Part shown: one piece after another, positions 34,335-45,897 of the stretch
How positions within the stretch are numbered: the stretch's first letter is position 1
Layout: every line of letters starts with the position of its first letter
Source: Lantana camara
Lineage: Eukaryota > Streptophyta > Magnoliopsida > Lamiales > Verbenaceae
Reading direction: 5' to 3'
Assembly: GCA_037501455.1 (NCBI GenBank)
Contig: CM074865.1
Location: 6,521,001-6,585,000 of the forward strand
Length of the DNA: 64,000 nucleotides
The notes under the pieces: generated by a model
Seen by the model: the letters and a program-made list of their open reading frames with translations, nothing else
Database searches by the model: none
Told to the model about the DNA's origin: nothing
Made by a program: the position numbers and the translations under genes

Positions 34335-35189
34335 TAATATGTGATGCGCTGATACACACACCAATACGGACACATGACATGCGTCATAAATTATGATAGC
34401 ATCGACACGACATGATTTACCAATGATAAAATTATGATGCATATATGTGGCACAAGTTCTTTTTCTTAAATTTACCAATGATAAAATTATGATGTGCGCG
34501 AATATGGACTCGACAAGACATAGATACGACGACATGAATTTTTTTTTTAAATTTTTCACGTGTAGGATGTCGGACACGATGTCAGATATGAATGTCTATT
34601 ACGATAAAATAATATTTTTAGAAATATCCGTGCATCATTGATGAATATCCAACAAAATATCGTATGCTGACACATTACAAAAATATGGTGTCTATCATTC
34701 AGTTGTATTCATTTTAAATTGAATAATGTACAAGTCAAGATATAAGACAATTCAACCGCTAATGTTGAATTGAATTCAATGTTTGTTATTCTCTTCACAA
34801 AACGTCAAACTATAGCTAATGGGGTTGTTCCACTTTTAGAACAAGAAGTGTCAGAGAGAGAGAGAGATGAATTTTCAAAGGCCTAAACGTAATTCTGAAA
34901 GCTCCCAATTATTATAATATCAAATGTCTTTATTTTCAAGAATTGTGTGGGACAAGTGAAGGTAAATCGATAGGGAAATAAATAAAGTGACAAACAAATG
35001 TTCATTCTCTCAAAGTTAAAACCGGAAGTATCTTCACAATCACTTTATTGTACATAACCATAAGAGGGGTCTCAAATTCAGGACATTTATAACAAGGAAA
35101 TATCAGCAGAGTTGCTTCATGCTCCGTTCCGGCACAGCGCCACAATTCTGGGAGATAGAGCACATCAAAAGCAAAAATCTGAAATGATA
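34335..35189. other. Intergenic with a degenerate 'CGGACAC' MITE
   Basis: 34,340-34,640 contains GATGTCGGACACGATGTCAG and ATATTTTTAGAAATATCCGTGCATCAT, a diverged relative of the 31-kb MITE. An AG microsatellite lies at 34,853-34,866. No gene. Confidence 0.55.
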
Positions 35190-35362
35190 GAAACATATGA
35201 AGACATGCTACAGAATCCAGCAATTATCCAGAAAAGAGAAGTTACAGAATCCAGGCAGTTTTCTTTCCATGTGCAGAAACATATGAAGACATGCTACAGA
35301 ATCCAGCAATTATCAAAAAAAAAAGAGAAGTTACAGAATCCAGGCAGTTTTCTTTTCATGTG
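35190..35362. repeat. 86-bp tandem duplication
   Basis: Two units start with AAACATATGAAGACATGCTA at 35191 and 35277. They share CAGAATCCAGCAATTATC and GTTACAGAATCCAGGCAGTT with few changes. Located beyond the 3' end of NDUFB2, possibly in its 3' flank. Confidence 0.85.
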
Positions 35363-36062
35363 GTTGATGTTGGATCCAACTGCTTATAATTTTCCCCATG
35401 TTGAGAATGGATTTACGAAGTTAGCGACAATACCATGAGTAATTGGTATATGTGGTTTACATTATCCAAAGATACAAATAAATAAGAAAGCACTACTACT
35501 ATGGTTCAAATGGAGGAGGGGGAGGGGGGTATCAAAGATCAACCTATTGCTTTCAAAAGTGAACCTTTTAGTAACGCATGGCCCCTTTGTATTCGAATTC
35601 CGACAAGGAACTTTAATTAATCCTTCAGGATTTGATTGATTCGCCATCATTAACTTTAGTATTCATTCTTCCGGAGCTTCAGCTATTAAACTTTCTTCTA
35701 AGTCAGTCTTAGACAGTAAGGCTACTTGTGGAGAATTATCAATTATTATCATTGTGGCTCTGTTAATTTTACAAGCCAACACAATAATAAAATCAATTTC
35801 TAATTACAATATGCATCCTAATTTGAATAAGTCCATTGAAAGTATTAAGCAATAAGACTAATCTGTTCTTTAGTTGGCTAGTGAATAACTGGTCAGAAGC
35901 ATTTATTTTCAGAGATTAGACGCCATGAACTATGAAGTATGCTGTTTGAGAAACATTGTTACACACATGAGATGGACCAAGTGGATTGGACTTGACGTAT
36001 TGATATCCACAGATGGAAAGCAATTGAATTCAAACGATCAATTAGATGAATCAACAATTTAC

Positions 36063-37101
36063 CTAATGGTGATCATCATGTCCTTCCCATGGATGCCTCC
36101 ATCCCTGAAACCATGAAATAAATTCAGAAACTTTTTTGAGAATGCTACCCTAAACGTTCAGCACATTATTACTATACAGAAGCAATGGGCACAATGCAGA
36201 AGACCAAGAAACAGCACAACTCACCAGCACGACAGGACCGTCTTGCTTTGCCCTGTAGAGAACCCAAAACCTGAATAATATGAAATGTTAACTGAGTAAT
36301 TCATAAACAAATACTGCTCCATGTGGACGCATATAACCCAAACAGGAGATGATTAAAAGCTTTTAATCACAAAAAACATTTTTATCCCTCGGATATTAGT
36401 CATAATAATATGGATGTTGATAATGTGGAGCATCAAATGCATTCAACGGTAACAAACAAAAGTATCAATCATGATCTTAACACAAACTAACCATTGATGA
36501 ATACTTTAGGCTGTGCCAACCACTAACTAATATTCTCGAAATCTTTCAAATTTCAAATACTTAAAACTTCAAAGAGTTCAAAGAATTGACTGCAAGTTAT
36601 TATCCTCAAAATCCCATACTCCATTTCGGTCAAGAAAAACCAATCAGAGAATACACTGCCTTCCTCAATGCCATCTCCATAAATTGAACTACTTCTAATT
36701 CTACACATCCATAGATCCAAGATACCTTATAATGAAATTCAGCTAAAACTGGAAACACTCAATCAAATTCCACCTGCTAAAAATTAACATAATTACGGCA
36801 AGAAAGCTTCAATTAGCTCAACAATAACCGGACAAACGAGAAAAAAAAAAAAAATCCAAATTTCAATACAACAATCAGTGTGATCAGACGATGCACATAG
36901 ATCTAATATGTCCGATTTGATCAATCAAAAGCTCAGCTAATCATTTCCCTACATATAGCCCAATGTTGCATATACATTGTAAGCATCTCCTTACCACATG
37001 ACGGCACAGAGGCCTTTCCCGGTGACTGTGTGCCAGCGCTTCGGCTGATGCAAAGTTACGCCTTTGTAGGTTACGCCATGGCCGTGTCCTCCTCCTCCCA
37101 T
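36063..37101 (-). CDS. NDUFB2: NADH dehydrogenase [ubiquinone] 1 beta subcomplex subunit 2 (plant NDUFB2/AGGG-type)
   Basis: A small accessory subunit of mitochondrial complex I, in the membrane arm. Three minus-strand exons, 37101-36995 (107 bp), 36270-36225 (46 bp) and 36104-36063 (42 bp), have GT-AG borders and join in phase to a 64-residue protein. It begins MGGGGHGHGVTYKGVTLHQP, continues with KRWHTVTGKGLCAVMW and WVLYRAKQDGPVVLGWRHPW, and ends EGHDDHH. This matches the plant family closely in length and motifs (His/Gly-rich start, one TM-like stretch around CAVMWFWVLY, and the GWRHPWEGH tail). The small exons make it easy to miss by ORF size. Between exons 1 and 2 is a 724-bp intron without features. 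Confidence 0.92.
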
Positions 37102-37992
37102 TTCTCTTCGAATCGCGACTGTATAATTGAATTAATCTAGGGTTTGAACTGATGAAGATTAGCTAAGGCGAATTGGGGGTCTCAGGAATAGAGCATTTGG
37201 GGATTTAGATTTTAGACACAGCCTCGAAGTTTGGAGAAAACTCAAAATAGGCCCCGAAACTTTTCAATTTCGCACTTTGAACCTTACATTTTTGTAAATT
37301 ATGATGTCAAAGCACAATTCATAATAGTTGTGCTTATTTACATCCCATAAAAAGCTGTAAAAGTTTCACATTTCTTTTCTAACTATCTAAAAATAAATTT
37401 TGTGATTTTATAATTTATAAATCTTAGAACTAAACAGATTATTTACTTACTTATGGTTCATTTAATTAAATAAAGATTATTTATTTATTAGATTTAATTC
37501 AGATAAAATATTCTAATTTTTCAAATTTGAAAGATAAAAATAATTTACTTGATTTTGTGGTCAGGATTTTACTTAATTGTATGTTGAGATAAACCAAATT
37601 TTTTATTCAATTTTCTTTTATATTATTAAATAATACTCCTTATCCAGTCATTTAACTCAAAGTATTTGAACGTCGGAAGTTGATCCAAATAATTAAAGGT
37701 TCTTTTTCCAAGACAATAACCCGAGTTCGATTCCCTCTGCCCCAGTACCACTCGGGGCGGTATGTGTTTTAAATATAAAAAAAAAAAAAACTCAAAAGCA
37801 TTTGAACAACTCAGTAAGCTGGATAAAAGTCTTTGAATCAGCTAGATTTAGGTACAATTAAATAAAACACAACTTAGAAAGGAAAAAAGACATACATATG
37901 AAAATGGGACAAAAAAGAAATTTGTCAAGAATTCTCATAATCTACATGAAAAAAGCTGTTCAGTTATGGAAGAGTTTGGAATTTACTGAGAT
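37102..37992. other. 5' flank of NDUFB2 and intergenic
   Basis: AT-rich. No gene seen. Segments near 37,170-37,350 have a repeat-like look (GGCCCCGAAACTTTTCAATTT) but no matching second end was found. Confidence 0.5.
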
Positions 37993-39492
37993 CTACATAG
38001 ATAAAGGAAGAAGCATCCTTCTCTTCTTCTTCCTAGCCAGTCTTACTTGCTTCGTAATCCTCATACATAAAAGCAATACCAGTGCAGAGCTTAATAAGAT
38101 AAAAGCCAGCCTCAAACGGCGAAAATATAACGAGACGACTGAGAAAACAAGAAATGCTAAAATGATGAGTTCCCAGATGACGAAGATCGCAACATCAACC
38201 CTGCAACGAAGCAATTAGCATGTCAGAAGCCGGACCGTGTAGGAATTTAAGAGGATACCCGAAAAAGTTTAAAATAACAAACAAACAAATCCGGAGAGGG
38301 AAACAAAAGGCAGCCATTGGAAAGGGGTTATGAAGGAGTAGAAAGGAATGCTAACGACGTTCTCACCAAGAGGACAATGAAAGCAATTAAAACATATTGC
38401 AAATTCTAGTGGAAAACATTTCAATGAACTAACAATGTCATACACACGATAGTTCATCACAAGAAAACCAAATTTGGTAAAAATAGGTGACAATTCGACC
38501 AACAATAGATTTAGCTTACTCGAAAACTATTTCTATGTCACAAATGCAGTTCATCTAAGATGAAGCGAGTCTATTCAGTGAGCGAAACAATAAATAGTGA
38601 CAGCTTCTTATCATGGTCAGAGATGCAGTTCATCTAAGATGAAGCGAGTCTATTCAGTGAGTGAAACAAGAAATAGTGACAGCTTCTTAACATGGCAAGT
38701 ATTTTTCAAAATAGTTACAGAAACTTGTGAACGTGGCCCAAAAACTTGACAAACTAGTGTTTCATTGAAGCAATAATCTAAATTCAAGTTACAATATAGC
38801 TAACTGCAAAATGAACGCGGATTTGCTAGCATCACCCAGATAATGCTGTTTGAAGTCATTTTTAGTATAATTTTCACTCATTCATCTGATTTTCCATTAT
38901 GTACTAATGTTCTTCAAATTTCTGAGAAATAATACCATATCAATCCTAGAACATATATGATTTATGCACTCATGAACCAAGGCAATACTCAGGAAGCATA
39001 AATCCAGTCCAAAACATTTACAAGAAATTGCGAAAAGATCATAATGCAATTCTAGTGAGCCACTTTCTGTACTTTTTCGGAATCTCCTCGTGATAACCGA
39101 TAAATACTTCTACTGTTCTACATCTTATCTAACGTCAGACACCTTAGACACAATCTATTCAAAACCAATTCAGATCAAATGAACTAAATTTCAAAACTTC
39201 AGAACAAAATCGCTTTAATGCTCCAATCTCATTTCAACAAAAGAAAATTCCCATAAACCTAAAACCGCAACACCATCCAATTGCAACAGTAACAACATCC
39301 CACAAATGCCAATAATCCTTCAGCAAAAACACCCCAAGCATAAACCCTTTCAAACAAAATCAATAACCAAAGAAAATACCTAGAAGAGGCGAGATTGGAG
39401 GTGGAGGCGAAGAAGGAAACCGAAGCCCAATCGTGTTTAGATCGAATCTGATACTCCCTCAGCTGCTCCGCCAAATTCGATCGCGTTATCAT
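37993..39492 (-). CDS. Small two-TM membrane protein of unknown function (106 residues)
   Basis: Two minus-strand exons, 39492-39380 and 38200-37993, with GT-AG borders; the split Arg codon (AG/G) joins in phase. The N-terminal part (MITRSNLAEQLREYQIRSKH, then DWASVSFFASTSN) is soluble and basic. Two hydrophobic helices follow, at about residues 42-65 (IFVIWELIILAFLVFSVVSLY) and 69-86 (RLAFILLSSALVLLLC), then a strongly basic tail KQVRLARKKKRRMLLPLSM that should face the cytosol. I recognise this as a conserved plant protein type but not its function, so no symbol is given. The 1.18-kb intron holds a tandem duplication. Confidence 0.8.
38544..38701. repeat. 79-bp tandem duplication inside an intron
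   Basis: Two units start ATGCAGTTCATCTAAGATGA at 38544 and 38623 and share GAAGCGAGTCTATTCAGTGA and ATAGTGACAGCTTCTTA. They are nearly identical, so the duplication is recent. Confidence 0.9.
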
Positions 39493-39914
39493 CCTCTAAT
39501 CTCCACCCCCCACGCGCCGCCGCGCACGGTTGCCCAACCTTCTCCTCTTTCTCCGACGACCGTATCTCCACGCAGAATCTATAGCAGAATCCCGACGAAT
39601 TCAAGCAGCAGCTGAGAAAGCTAACCACCGGCGACGGCGACTATGAACTCGCGATTGTGAAATTGGGGGAAATTGAAATTGAAATAGAAATTACGGAAGA
39701 GATCATTTCGAAATTTCATTTTCAAAATAAATCAGAAAAATCATTTCTTGCAGCCTTATAATTTCAATTAATACCGAAATTACCCCTAGTCAATTTTGGG
39801 CTTGAACTTATTCTGGTATGGGCTTTATAGGCCTGTAATTAATGCTCCATAATAATTTCCAACCCAGTTAATTAGCCCAATAACATTACCCAAAAGATTT
39901 TTAAATATTGAGGA
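39493..39914. other. 5' flank of the two-TM protein gene
   Basis: Pyrimidine- and C-rich leader-like sequence near 39,500-39,640, then AT-rich intergenic DNA. No gene. Confidence 0.5.
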
Positions 39915-40080
39915 TAGGGATGTAAACGAGCCGAGTTTCAAAAGGAATTCATGCTCATCGGATTTGAGCTCGAATCAGTCGAGTTTCGGTTTTTAGATTT
40001 AATAATCTTTAACTGGAAGTTGAATTAGCTGCAACCAAGTCAATTTAAATTTGAACTTGATATTGAGCTCAACTGTCCAA
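39915..40080. mobile_element. Truncated hAT-type MITE
   Basis: The left end TAGGGATGTAAACGAGCCGAG matches the 'TAGGGATGGCAACGAGCCGAG' terminus of the intact MITE at 46,680, followed by a GAGCTCGA/AGTCGAGTTTCGG segment. No right terminus is seen. Confidence 0.6.
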
Positions 40081-40790
40081 ATTAGAAGAGATAATGATTA
40101 TGATACGGAAAAAAAAAAAATTAAAAGATTTTTTCCTTAATTTGAACCACGTATTTATGAGTGAAATATGGAATAAAACGCGAATATAAAATAGGAGATT
40201 TCGCGACGTAATTAAGTAGTTGTTGTTCTTTATTGACAATGGTGTTAAGGAATTGGTAATATGTAGCTCCACGTCGTTTCTCGGCCGTTGAGGCCTAACT
40301 TGAACTACTACTCTCTCTCTCTTGTATTGACATATTATCAATCTATTAGTGGGAGAATATATGTTTTTTGATGTAATCTCTTTAGTTCACACAATGTGTA
40401 ACAAATGTAAGGCTTGAGGACATATGACAATGATGTCTTCAAATTATAAACATAGATTCCTTAATTAGGTGTTCCACCGATATTTTTAAAAATATTATTT
40501 TATTATTTTATATCGAACACTTATGTCGCATATCGTATTCGACACTTTTCATATAAAAAAATTTACAAAATAATTTATATTTTCGTATTGTATCATGTTC
40601 GTATCACCGTATCCGTACCATACAATATAAATTAGTTGGCTTTTTGTATGAGGTTTTGCCTACTTTTGATGGTACTTTTTTTAGTACAAAGTATTATGGA
40701 AATTATGATACACTAACACGAAAAACAACGAATACGTACAGACAAGATAAGTATATAATAAGATTGATATTGCTCGCGTGAAAAATATCA
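40081..40790. other. Intergenic with a degenerate MITE
   Basis: 40,470-40,630 carries a diverged relative of the 'CGGACAC' MITE (ATATTTTTAAAAATATT and CGTATC-rich core). No gene. Confidence 0.5.
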
Positions 40791-40799
40791 GGCAAAATA

Positions 40800-41092
40800 G
40801 GGTTAAATTTTTTTTTTCGCCCCACATTTGGAGTGTTTTGCACTTCAGTACCCAATTTTTGAAATTTAAGAATTCGATACTTAATCTTTAAATGTTGTTT
40901 CATTTCAGTGTCCAATTTTTCAAATACAACCAATAATTGCAAAACACATGCTATTTTCTTAGTGGTCGAATCTAAAATTGGACACTAAAATGCAACAAAA
41001 TTCAAAGATTGACTACTAAATCGTAAAATTTCAAAAGTTAAGTACTAAAGTGTAAAATATCTCAAAGATTGGGGTGAATAAAAATTTAACCC
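40800..41092. mobile_element. Mutator-type MITE, 293 bp
   Basis: Ends GGGTTAAATTTTTTTT and AAAAATTTAACCC are inverted. The arms keep GTGTTTTGCACTTCAGTACC matched to GTACTAAAGTGTAAAATATC, and TGTCCAATTTT matched to AATTGGACACT. The flanks GGCAAAATA (40791-40799) and GACAAAATA (41093-41101) form a 9-bp target duplication with one change. Confidence 0.85.
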
Positions 41093-41101
41093 GACAAAAT
41101 A

Positions 41102-43498
41102 TGTGATTTATCTTTGTTTTGTAATGATTTAGGTTAAAAAATGTACAATAAAACTATTTAACATGATATGATATAAGCGGAAAAGAATAATATTGTTATA
41201 AACATTGTGCATAAGAGATTGACACGGTTGGAGTGAGCCCATCTGATTGAGAATTTTCGATTAGCAATTAGCATCAACCGACGTTATTATTAAAGTGAAA
41301 AGGATAATGCACGTTATTATTAACAAAAGAGTCATGATTTGATAACGGGAGTGTATTATAAAGACACGTATTAGCATTTTACATGCATCAAAACATTAGC
41401 TTATTTAGCAAAACAAGACACGTCGATTGGGGCCATTCACATCACAGTCATCAAACCCATTATCCCCACTCTAGAAATGTTTGTATATTGTATTTGGACG
41501 TAAATAGTGTAAAATTCGTGTATTGAAAATAATATGTTATGAAAATAAATTATTTTACTATTACCTCACTTACTCTAGAAATATCTATGGTATTCCGAGA
41601 CAAATGAATTAAAATTCATATAGTATCACATAAATATAGAGAGGAAGATTATTTTCAAATATTATTCTATTATTGCATCGATTTATTGTATAATTAATTT
41701 AAAGAGAAAACTTGTACTTGTAAAATAAACACACATATATTTATATATGATCAAATCAAATATTCGAAGCGTGAACTCAATCTATAGATCGATCGAATCA
41801 TTTAAAATTTGTTAATTTGGACAAACTCGCTCGACGACGGGTAACTGAAAGGATGAGAAACCGTAAGATCGAGGTCAATCCGAGATAAGGTGGGGATTTA
41901 CTCGGGGTTGACACTCCTTTACTCAATTATTGAACTTGTAATAAGTCAAATAAAAGAGGCTGAGAGTGAGTGTAATAAATTAAGTTTACTTATCGGAGTG
42001 AATGAGGGAGTATTAATATTAATGGTATGTGGAGCGATGGCATGCGATGTGGGAGGAGGCACTCCAACTGCTAACTGCCAAGTGTTGAGCATCATCATCA
42101 AAGGTATCCGTCGAGCTCCTGATCGAGGATGGACATATTATTCTGAAGGCATGGAGTGTGGCTTATTCGAACGCAAAATCGAATGTGGAAAGAGAGTCGA
42201 GCTAACCGTAAGTACTACGTGTAATGCTAAGAATGTGCCGCATCCACGAGCTTGTCATGTCGATCTTATTATGCACGGATACTTTTAAAGATATTATTTT
42301 ATCGTATCGTATCAGATAATCCTTACCTAAAAAATTAAAAAAAAAATTCGTATCTATATCCGTGTATTATAAATATTTATATATATTTACATTCCGTATT
42401 GAGGATGCGTTGCAGACAAAACCATGGATGTTCAAAATCAACCGACATAGATCCATAAAGCGAGATCACGAGTTACTCTACAACCCCACCGCACCGGAAC
42501 AAAACTTCGAAGATCGCGAGAAGCTCATCTCATCGACGGCCAAAGCATCGCCACGTGTCAGGGGAGTCACGTCACTCTCTCACCGGATTATTTATCCATT
42601 GATTAATGCCGACGTCAAGCGGGCCCACAGGCACACGTGTTGGTCACGTGGCGCCTGCGATTGGCTGGTTCAAAGCCTGATTGCTTTCTGCATTTACTAC
42701 TTCGTTTGTATTAGTAACTGCTATATTTGTCTGCAAAATCGTATTAATTCTTCCTAAAAAGAAATGAAAGGGGGAAAATGTAATTATTGGAAAATCACGC
42801 GCACGAAAAATACTGAAAATTTTATTAATGCGAATTGGATCTAGTATATTTATTGCCCCTTGAAATTACCTAAATCTAGATTTTTTTTCAGTCAAATGTG
42901 AATTTAATTAAATATATCTTGCCCGTTGAGATTTCCTTTACTCCGAATATATTTATTGGGCATTGAAATCAAATCAATTTGTATATTTGTTAGTCAAAAC
43001 TCATAAAAACCGTGATATTAACATCATTAAATCCCAAAAATGTCTGATTGAAAATTTCACTATTAAAGACATTGCGTGTATCGTCTTTTAAAAGCCTCAA
43101 ATTCATTAAGATTGTCGTAAATTTCAACAAAAATTTGAAAAAATTGAAATTTCGGAACACGAAAATATTTTTCCAATTAAGCACTCCATTAAAACGGATC
43201 TCCCACCAAAAGAGAATAATATAATCCGAAAAGAGAATGAAATCCCACCAAATTTCAATGTGAAATCTCCCATAGAAAGAAAAGAAAAATCTCCATGTAA
43301 TAAAGAATGTAAATAAAATCCTTACAAGTATAGTTGTAAACTTGTAATTAGGTAGCCCAATAAATTCATTGTAATATTTTAATTTTAATTTCAAGGAAAT
43401 AATATTTCTAAAATATAGTATCCACGTTCCACCCCCACCAAAAATAAAAATAAAAACAAAAATTGAATACTAATTAAGAAAAGATATAAATTGCAGAG
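41102..43498. other. Intergenic region upstream of the dehydrin
   Basis: Small open frames at 41,890-42,288 and 42,362-42,757 (plus) and 42,990-43,394 (minus) show no recognisable domain and span repeat-like sequence, including a degenerate MITE around 42,265-42,380 (TTATGCACGGATAC to TCCGTGTATTATA). I do not call genes here. ABRE-like motifs are listed separately. Confidence 0.5.
42552..42652. promoter_or_regulatory. Cluster of ABRE/G-box motifs
   Basis: CACGTGTC at 42552-42559, CACACGTG at 42632-42639 and CACGTGGC at 42645-42652 are ABRE/G-box cores. They lie 1.06-1.16 kb upstream of the dehydrin ATG. They could serve it, but the distance makes this an inference. Confidence 0.35.
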
Positions 43499-43504
43499 GT
43501 CGGC
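43499..43504 (-). promoter_or_regulatory. DRE/CRT core upstream of the dehydrin
   Basis: GCCGAC on the minus strand, the core bound by CBF/DREB factors, sits about 80 bp upstream of the TATA box and 207 bp from the ATG. This is the expected place for cold and drought control of acidic dehydrins. Confidence 0.55.
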
Positions 43505-43580
43505 GGCATTTACAAATGGGAGTATACAATTGGCTTTGGACTATTTGGTAATATTACGAATCTTAGTCACCTTATGATTC

Positions 43581-43589
43581 CTATATAAA
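43581..43589 (+). promoter_or_regulatory. TATA box of the dehydrin
   Basis: CTATATAAA about 125 bp upstream of the ATG, followed by a C/T-rich leader. Confidence 0.7.
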
Positions 43590-43710
43590 CTCCGCCATCT
43601 TCCACTCTCCAATCCATTCCATCACTTCCAATCTCAATAATCTCCACTCGAATCAATCAGTTCTTGAAATCATTTCCAGTAATTTCCGTCTCCCGATTTC
43701 GATAGAAAAG

Positions 43711-44441
43711 ATGGCCGAAGAAGTGCAGCACAAGAAGAGCGACGAGCCATGCTTCTCCGACGCCACCCCCAAGGCGGCGGAGGCCGCCGTCGAGTCCACC
43801 GACCGCGGCCTCTTCGGCTTCGGAGGAAAGAAAGACGACAAAAAGTCCGACGAGGCGATCGCCTCCGAGTTTGGGGAGAAAGTTCAGGTTTCAGAGGAGA
43901 AAAAAGATGAAGAGAAGAAGAAACATGAAGGTTTGCTTGATAAGCTCCATCGATCTAGCAGCTCAAGCAGCTCTGTAAGTTTCTCATGATTAGTTATAAA
44001 TAACGAAAGTAATTACCATAATCATGATTATTGCGTGTTAATTTCTCATATATATTTCGTGGGCCGATCATGTTTTTCAATTTTCTTGATTATTAACTGC
44101 AGTCGAGTGAGGAAGAGGTAGAAGAAAACGGAGAAAAGAAGAAGAAAAAGAAGGAGAAGAAGAAGAAGGGAGAAGAAGCGAAGCCGACTCCAGAAACACA
44201 GGAGAAAAAAGGGTTTCTTGACAAGATCAAGGAGAAGCTTCCCGGCGGCAAGAAGGCCGAGGACGTGGCGTCGCCGCCACCAACTCCGGCTTCCACCGCC
44301 GAGTGCGCCGCCGCGCCGGAGGCTCATGAGGATAAAGAGAAGAAGGGGTTCTTGGACAAGATCAAGGAGAAAATCCCAGGCTATAGCTCTGCTAAACATG
44401 ATGGAGAAAAGGAGGAGGAGAAAGAGGCTGCAAATGACTGA
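43711..44441 (+). CDS. Acidic dehydrin, SK2 type (ERD10/ERD14/COR47 group)
   Basis: A hydrophilic, intrinsically disordered stress protein that protects membranes and enzymes during cold and drought. Two exons, 43711-43974 and 44103-44441, with GT-AG borders, give 200 residues. The intron falls within the serine tract, as is usual in plant SKn dehydrins. An F-like segment ([10 protein letters not shown]) is near residues 32-41. LLDKLHR precedes the S-segment of about ten serines and acidic residues. Lys/Glu-rich stretches follow, with two K-segments: [15 protein letters not shown] and [15 protein letters not shown]. The end is Glu-rich ([10 protein letters not shown]). There is no Y-segment. 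The serine tract is the usual phosphorylation site in the group. The promoter shows a DRE/CRT core and TATA. Confidence 0.95.
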
Positions 44442-44954
44442 GAAAGCAATTACTCGTATATTCTGCTTATTTTGTTTTAAATATTTATTTATGCTTTTGC
44501 GTGATGAAAACAGAAAAAGAATAAGTATGAATTTGAAGTTTGTTTAGCGGGTGTTGTTGATGATCATATATAAATATTAGTAAATATTACATCTTGTTTG
44601 TATGTCACATATGAGGTTGCATTGGATTCTGAAAAGCTTTGAGATTTGATCTAGAAATGTGTGTTGATTATAAAGTCAATAAATTAAATATGTTGTTGCT
44701 AGAAATTTCGATTGATGAAGATCATGACAAGTGTGTGTTGGGAAAAGGATTGATGTTTAGGATAATGATCAACCGTGTAGTTGACAGATATGAATAGGAT
44801 ATAATATATCGAATATGATATGATATATGGATTTAATTACGATGATATGATATAAATATAATAATATGAATTTTTTTTAAAATTATTCATATAAACAGTG
44901 TATCAAAATGATATTTTTAAAAATATTTATTTCATAGAATCATTAATTTTGAAG
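44442..44954. other. 3' flank of the dehydrin with a degenerate MITE
   Basis: AT-rich. 44,795-44,945 resembles a decayed 'CGGACAC' MITE (ATATGATATGATATATGG core, then ATATTTTTAAAAATATTTATT). No gene. Confidence 0.5.
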
Positions 44955-45577
44955 TTTTTAATTTTTATTTAATGAGAGTACCATAATAAAGGGATAAATG
45001 CTTAAATTGTCTTTGTGGAATTTAACAAAGATTAATTAGCCCATAAAAGTACATTATCTTATGGCAAAGTATTGAGATATGATGGTGACACTGGCACAAA
45101 TCACAATTATGTTTGAACAATAAAAAGGCCCAAGATTAAACTCTGGGTCGTAATATCCCAACCAAAGCCCAATATAGCTGGACTAAGTCGCTAAGATATA
45201 AGCAGCAATATTGACGTAGTTTTTTTTTTTTTTTTTTTTTCTTTCCTCTTCGATCATTTATTTGAATTTAAATCTAATCTAATATTAACGCGTAAATTCA
45301 AATCAGATCAACTATTACTCCTCTAGTTATTATTATTATTTTGCTAAGTTGCTTGCTTTCACATGCATGCATGATATATGCTTACTTTCCTAGCATATAC
45401 ACGCAAGAAGCATTGCCCAACTAATTGCTCCAAAGTCCAAACATAACAATCAAATTGTTACACCAACTTAAATTAATTTATTCAATTTTCCAATAAACTA
45501 TATAATATATATAACATAGTACCGCAGCAAATCAACTCAACAAAACTATCCAACCAAATCTGCTCATCAGTTTCCCG

Positions 45578-45893
45578 ATGGAGAAAAACCTCCACGCCGG
45601 CAGCGATGATCCACTGCGAAACCTCGAACGTGGCACAAACTGGGACGGTGCTCTGATGGCCAAATATGGCGGCTTCTGGTTCCCCACCGACATTCTCTGG
45701 CCGATCGTCTCCTGGCAAAACAACTTCAAAGCTCAAAACACCGACATCATTCTAACCACCATGCCTAAATCGGGAACCACCTGGTTGAAAGCCCTCCTAT
45801 TCACCCTCGTCAACCGGAAAAATTATCCGATGGATTGGAGCCCCTTACTCACCTCGAACCCCCATACCCTCATCCCCAACTTCCAGTTTGTCT
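45578..45893 (+). pseudogene. Sulfotransferase N-terminal fragment, left arm
   Basis: About 105 codons of a cytosolic SOT of the same family as the copies at 20-25 kb. It starts MEKNLHAGSDD, includes NLERGTNWDGALMAKYGGFW and the PAPS-binding PKSGTTWLKALLF, and breaks off after TLIPNFQFVL, where the sequence turns into the inverted copy. A TATA-like run (ACTATATAATATATATAAC, about 45,497-45,515) lies 65-80 bp upstream of the ATG, so a core promoter may survive. About two thirds of the usual SOT length is absent. Confidence 0.88.
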
Positions 45894-45897
45894 TGAT

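Noticed and set aside
41890..42288. 132-codon ORF with several cysteines
   Set aside because: No recognisable domain, AT-rich repeat-like surroundings, and its end overlaps a degenerate MITE terminus.
42362..42757. 131-codon ORF upstream of the dehydrin
   Set aside because: No domain; starts in MITE-like AT-rich DNA and overlaps the ABRE-like promoter motifs.
42990..43394. 134-codon minus-strand ORF rich in Phe
   Set aside because: Composition reflects A/T-rich DNA read in one frame; no motif or context.
44046..44399. Minus-strand ORF with Leu/Phe runs opposite the dehydrin
   Set aside because: Mirror of the Lys/Glu-rich dehydrin codons, not a membrane protein.
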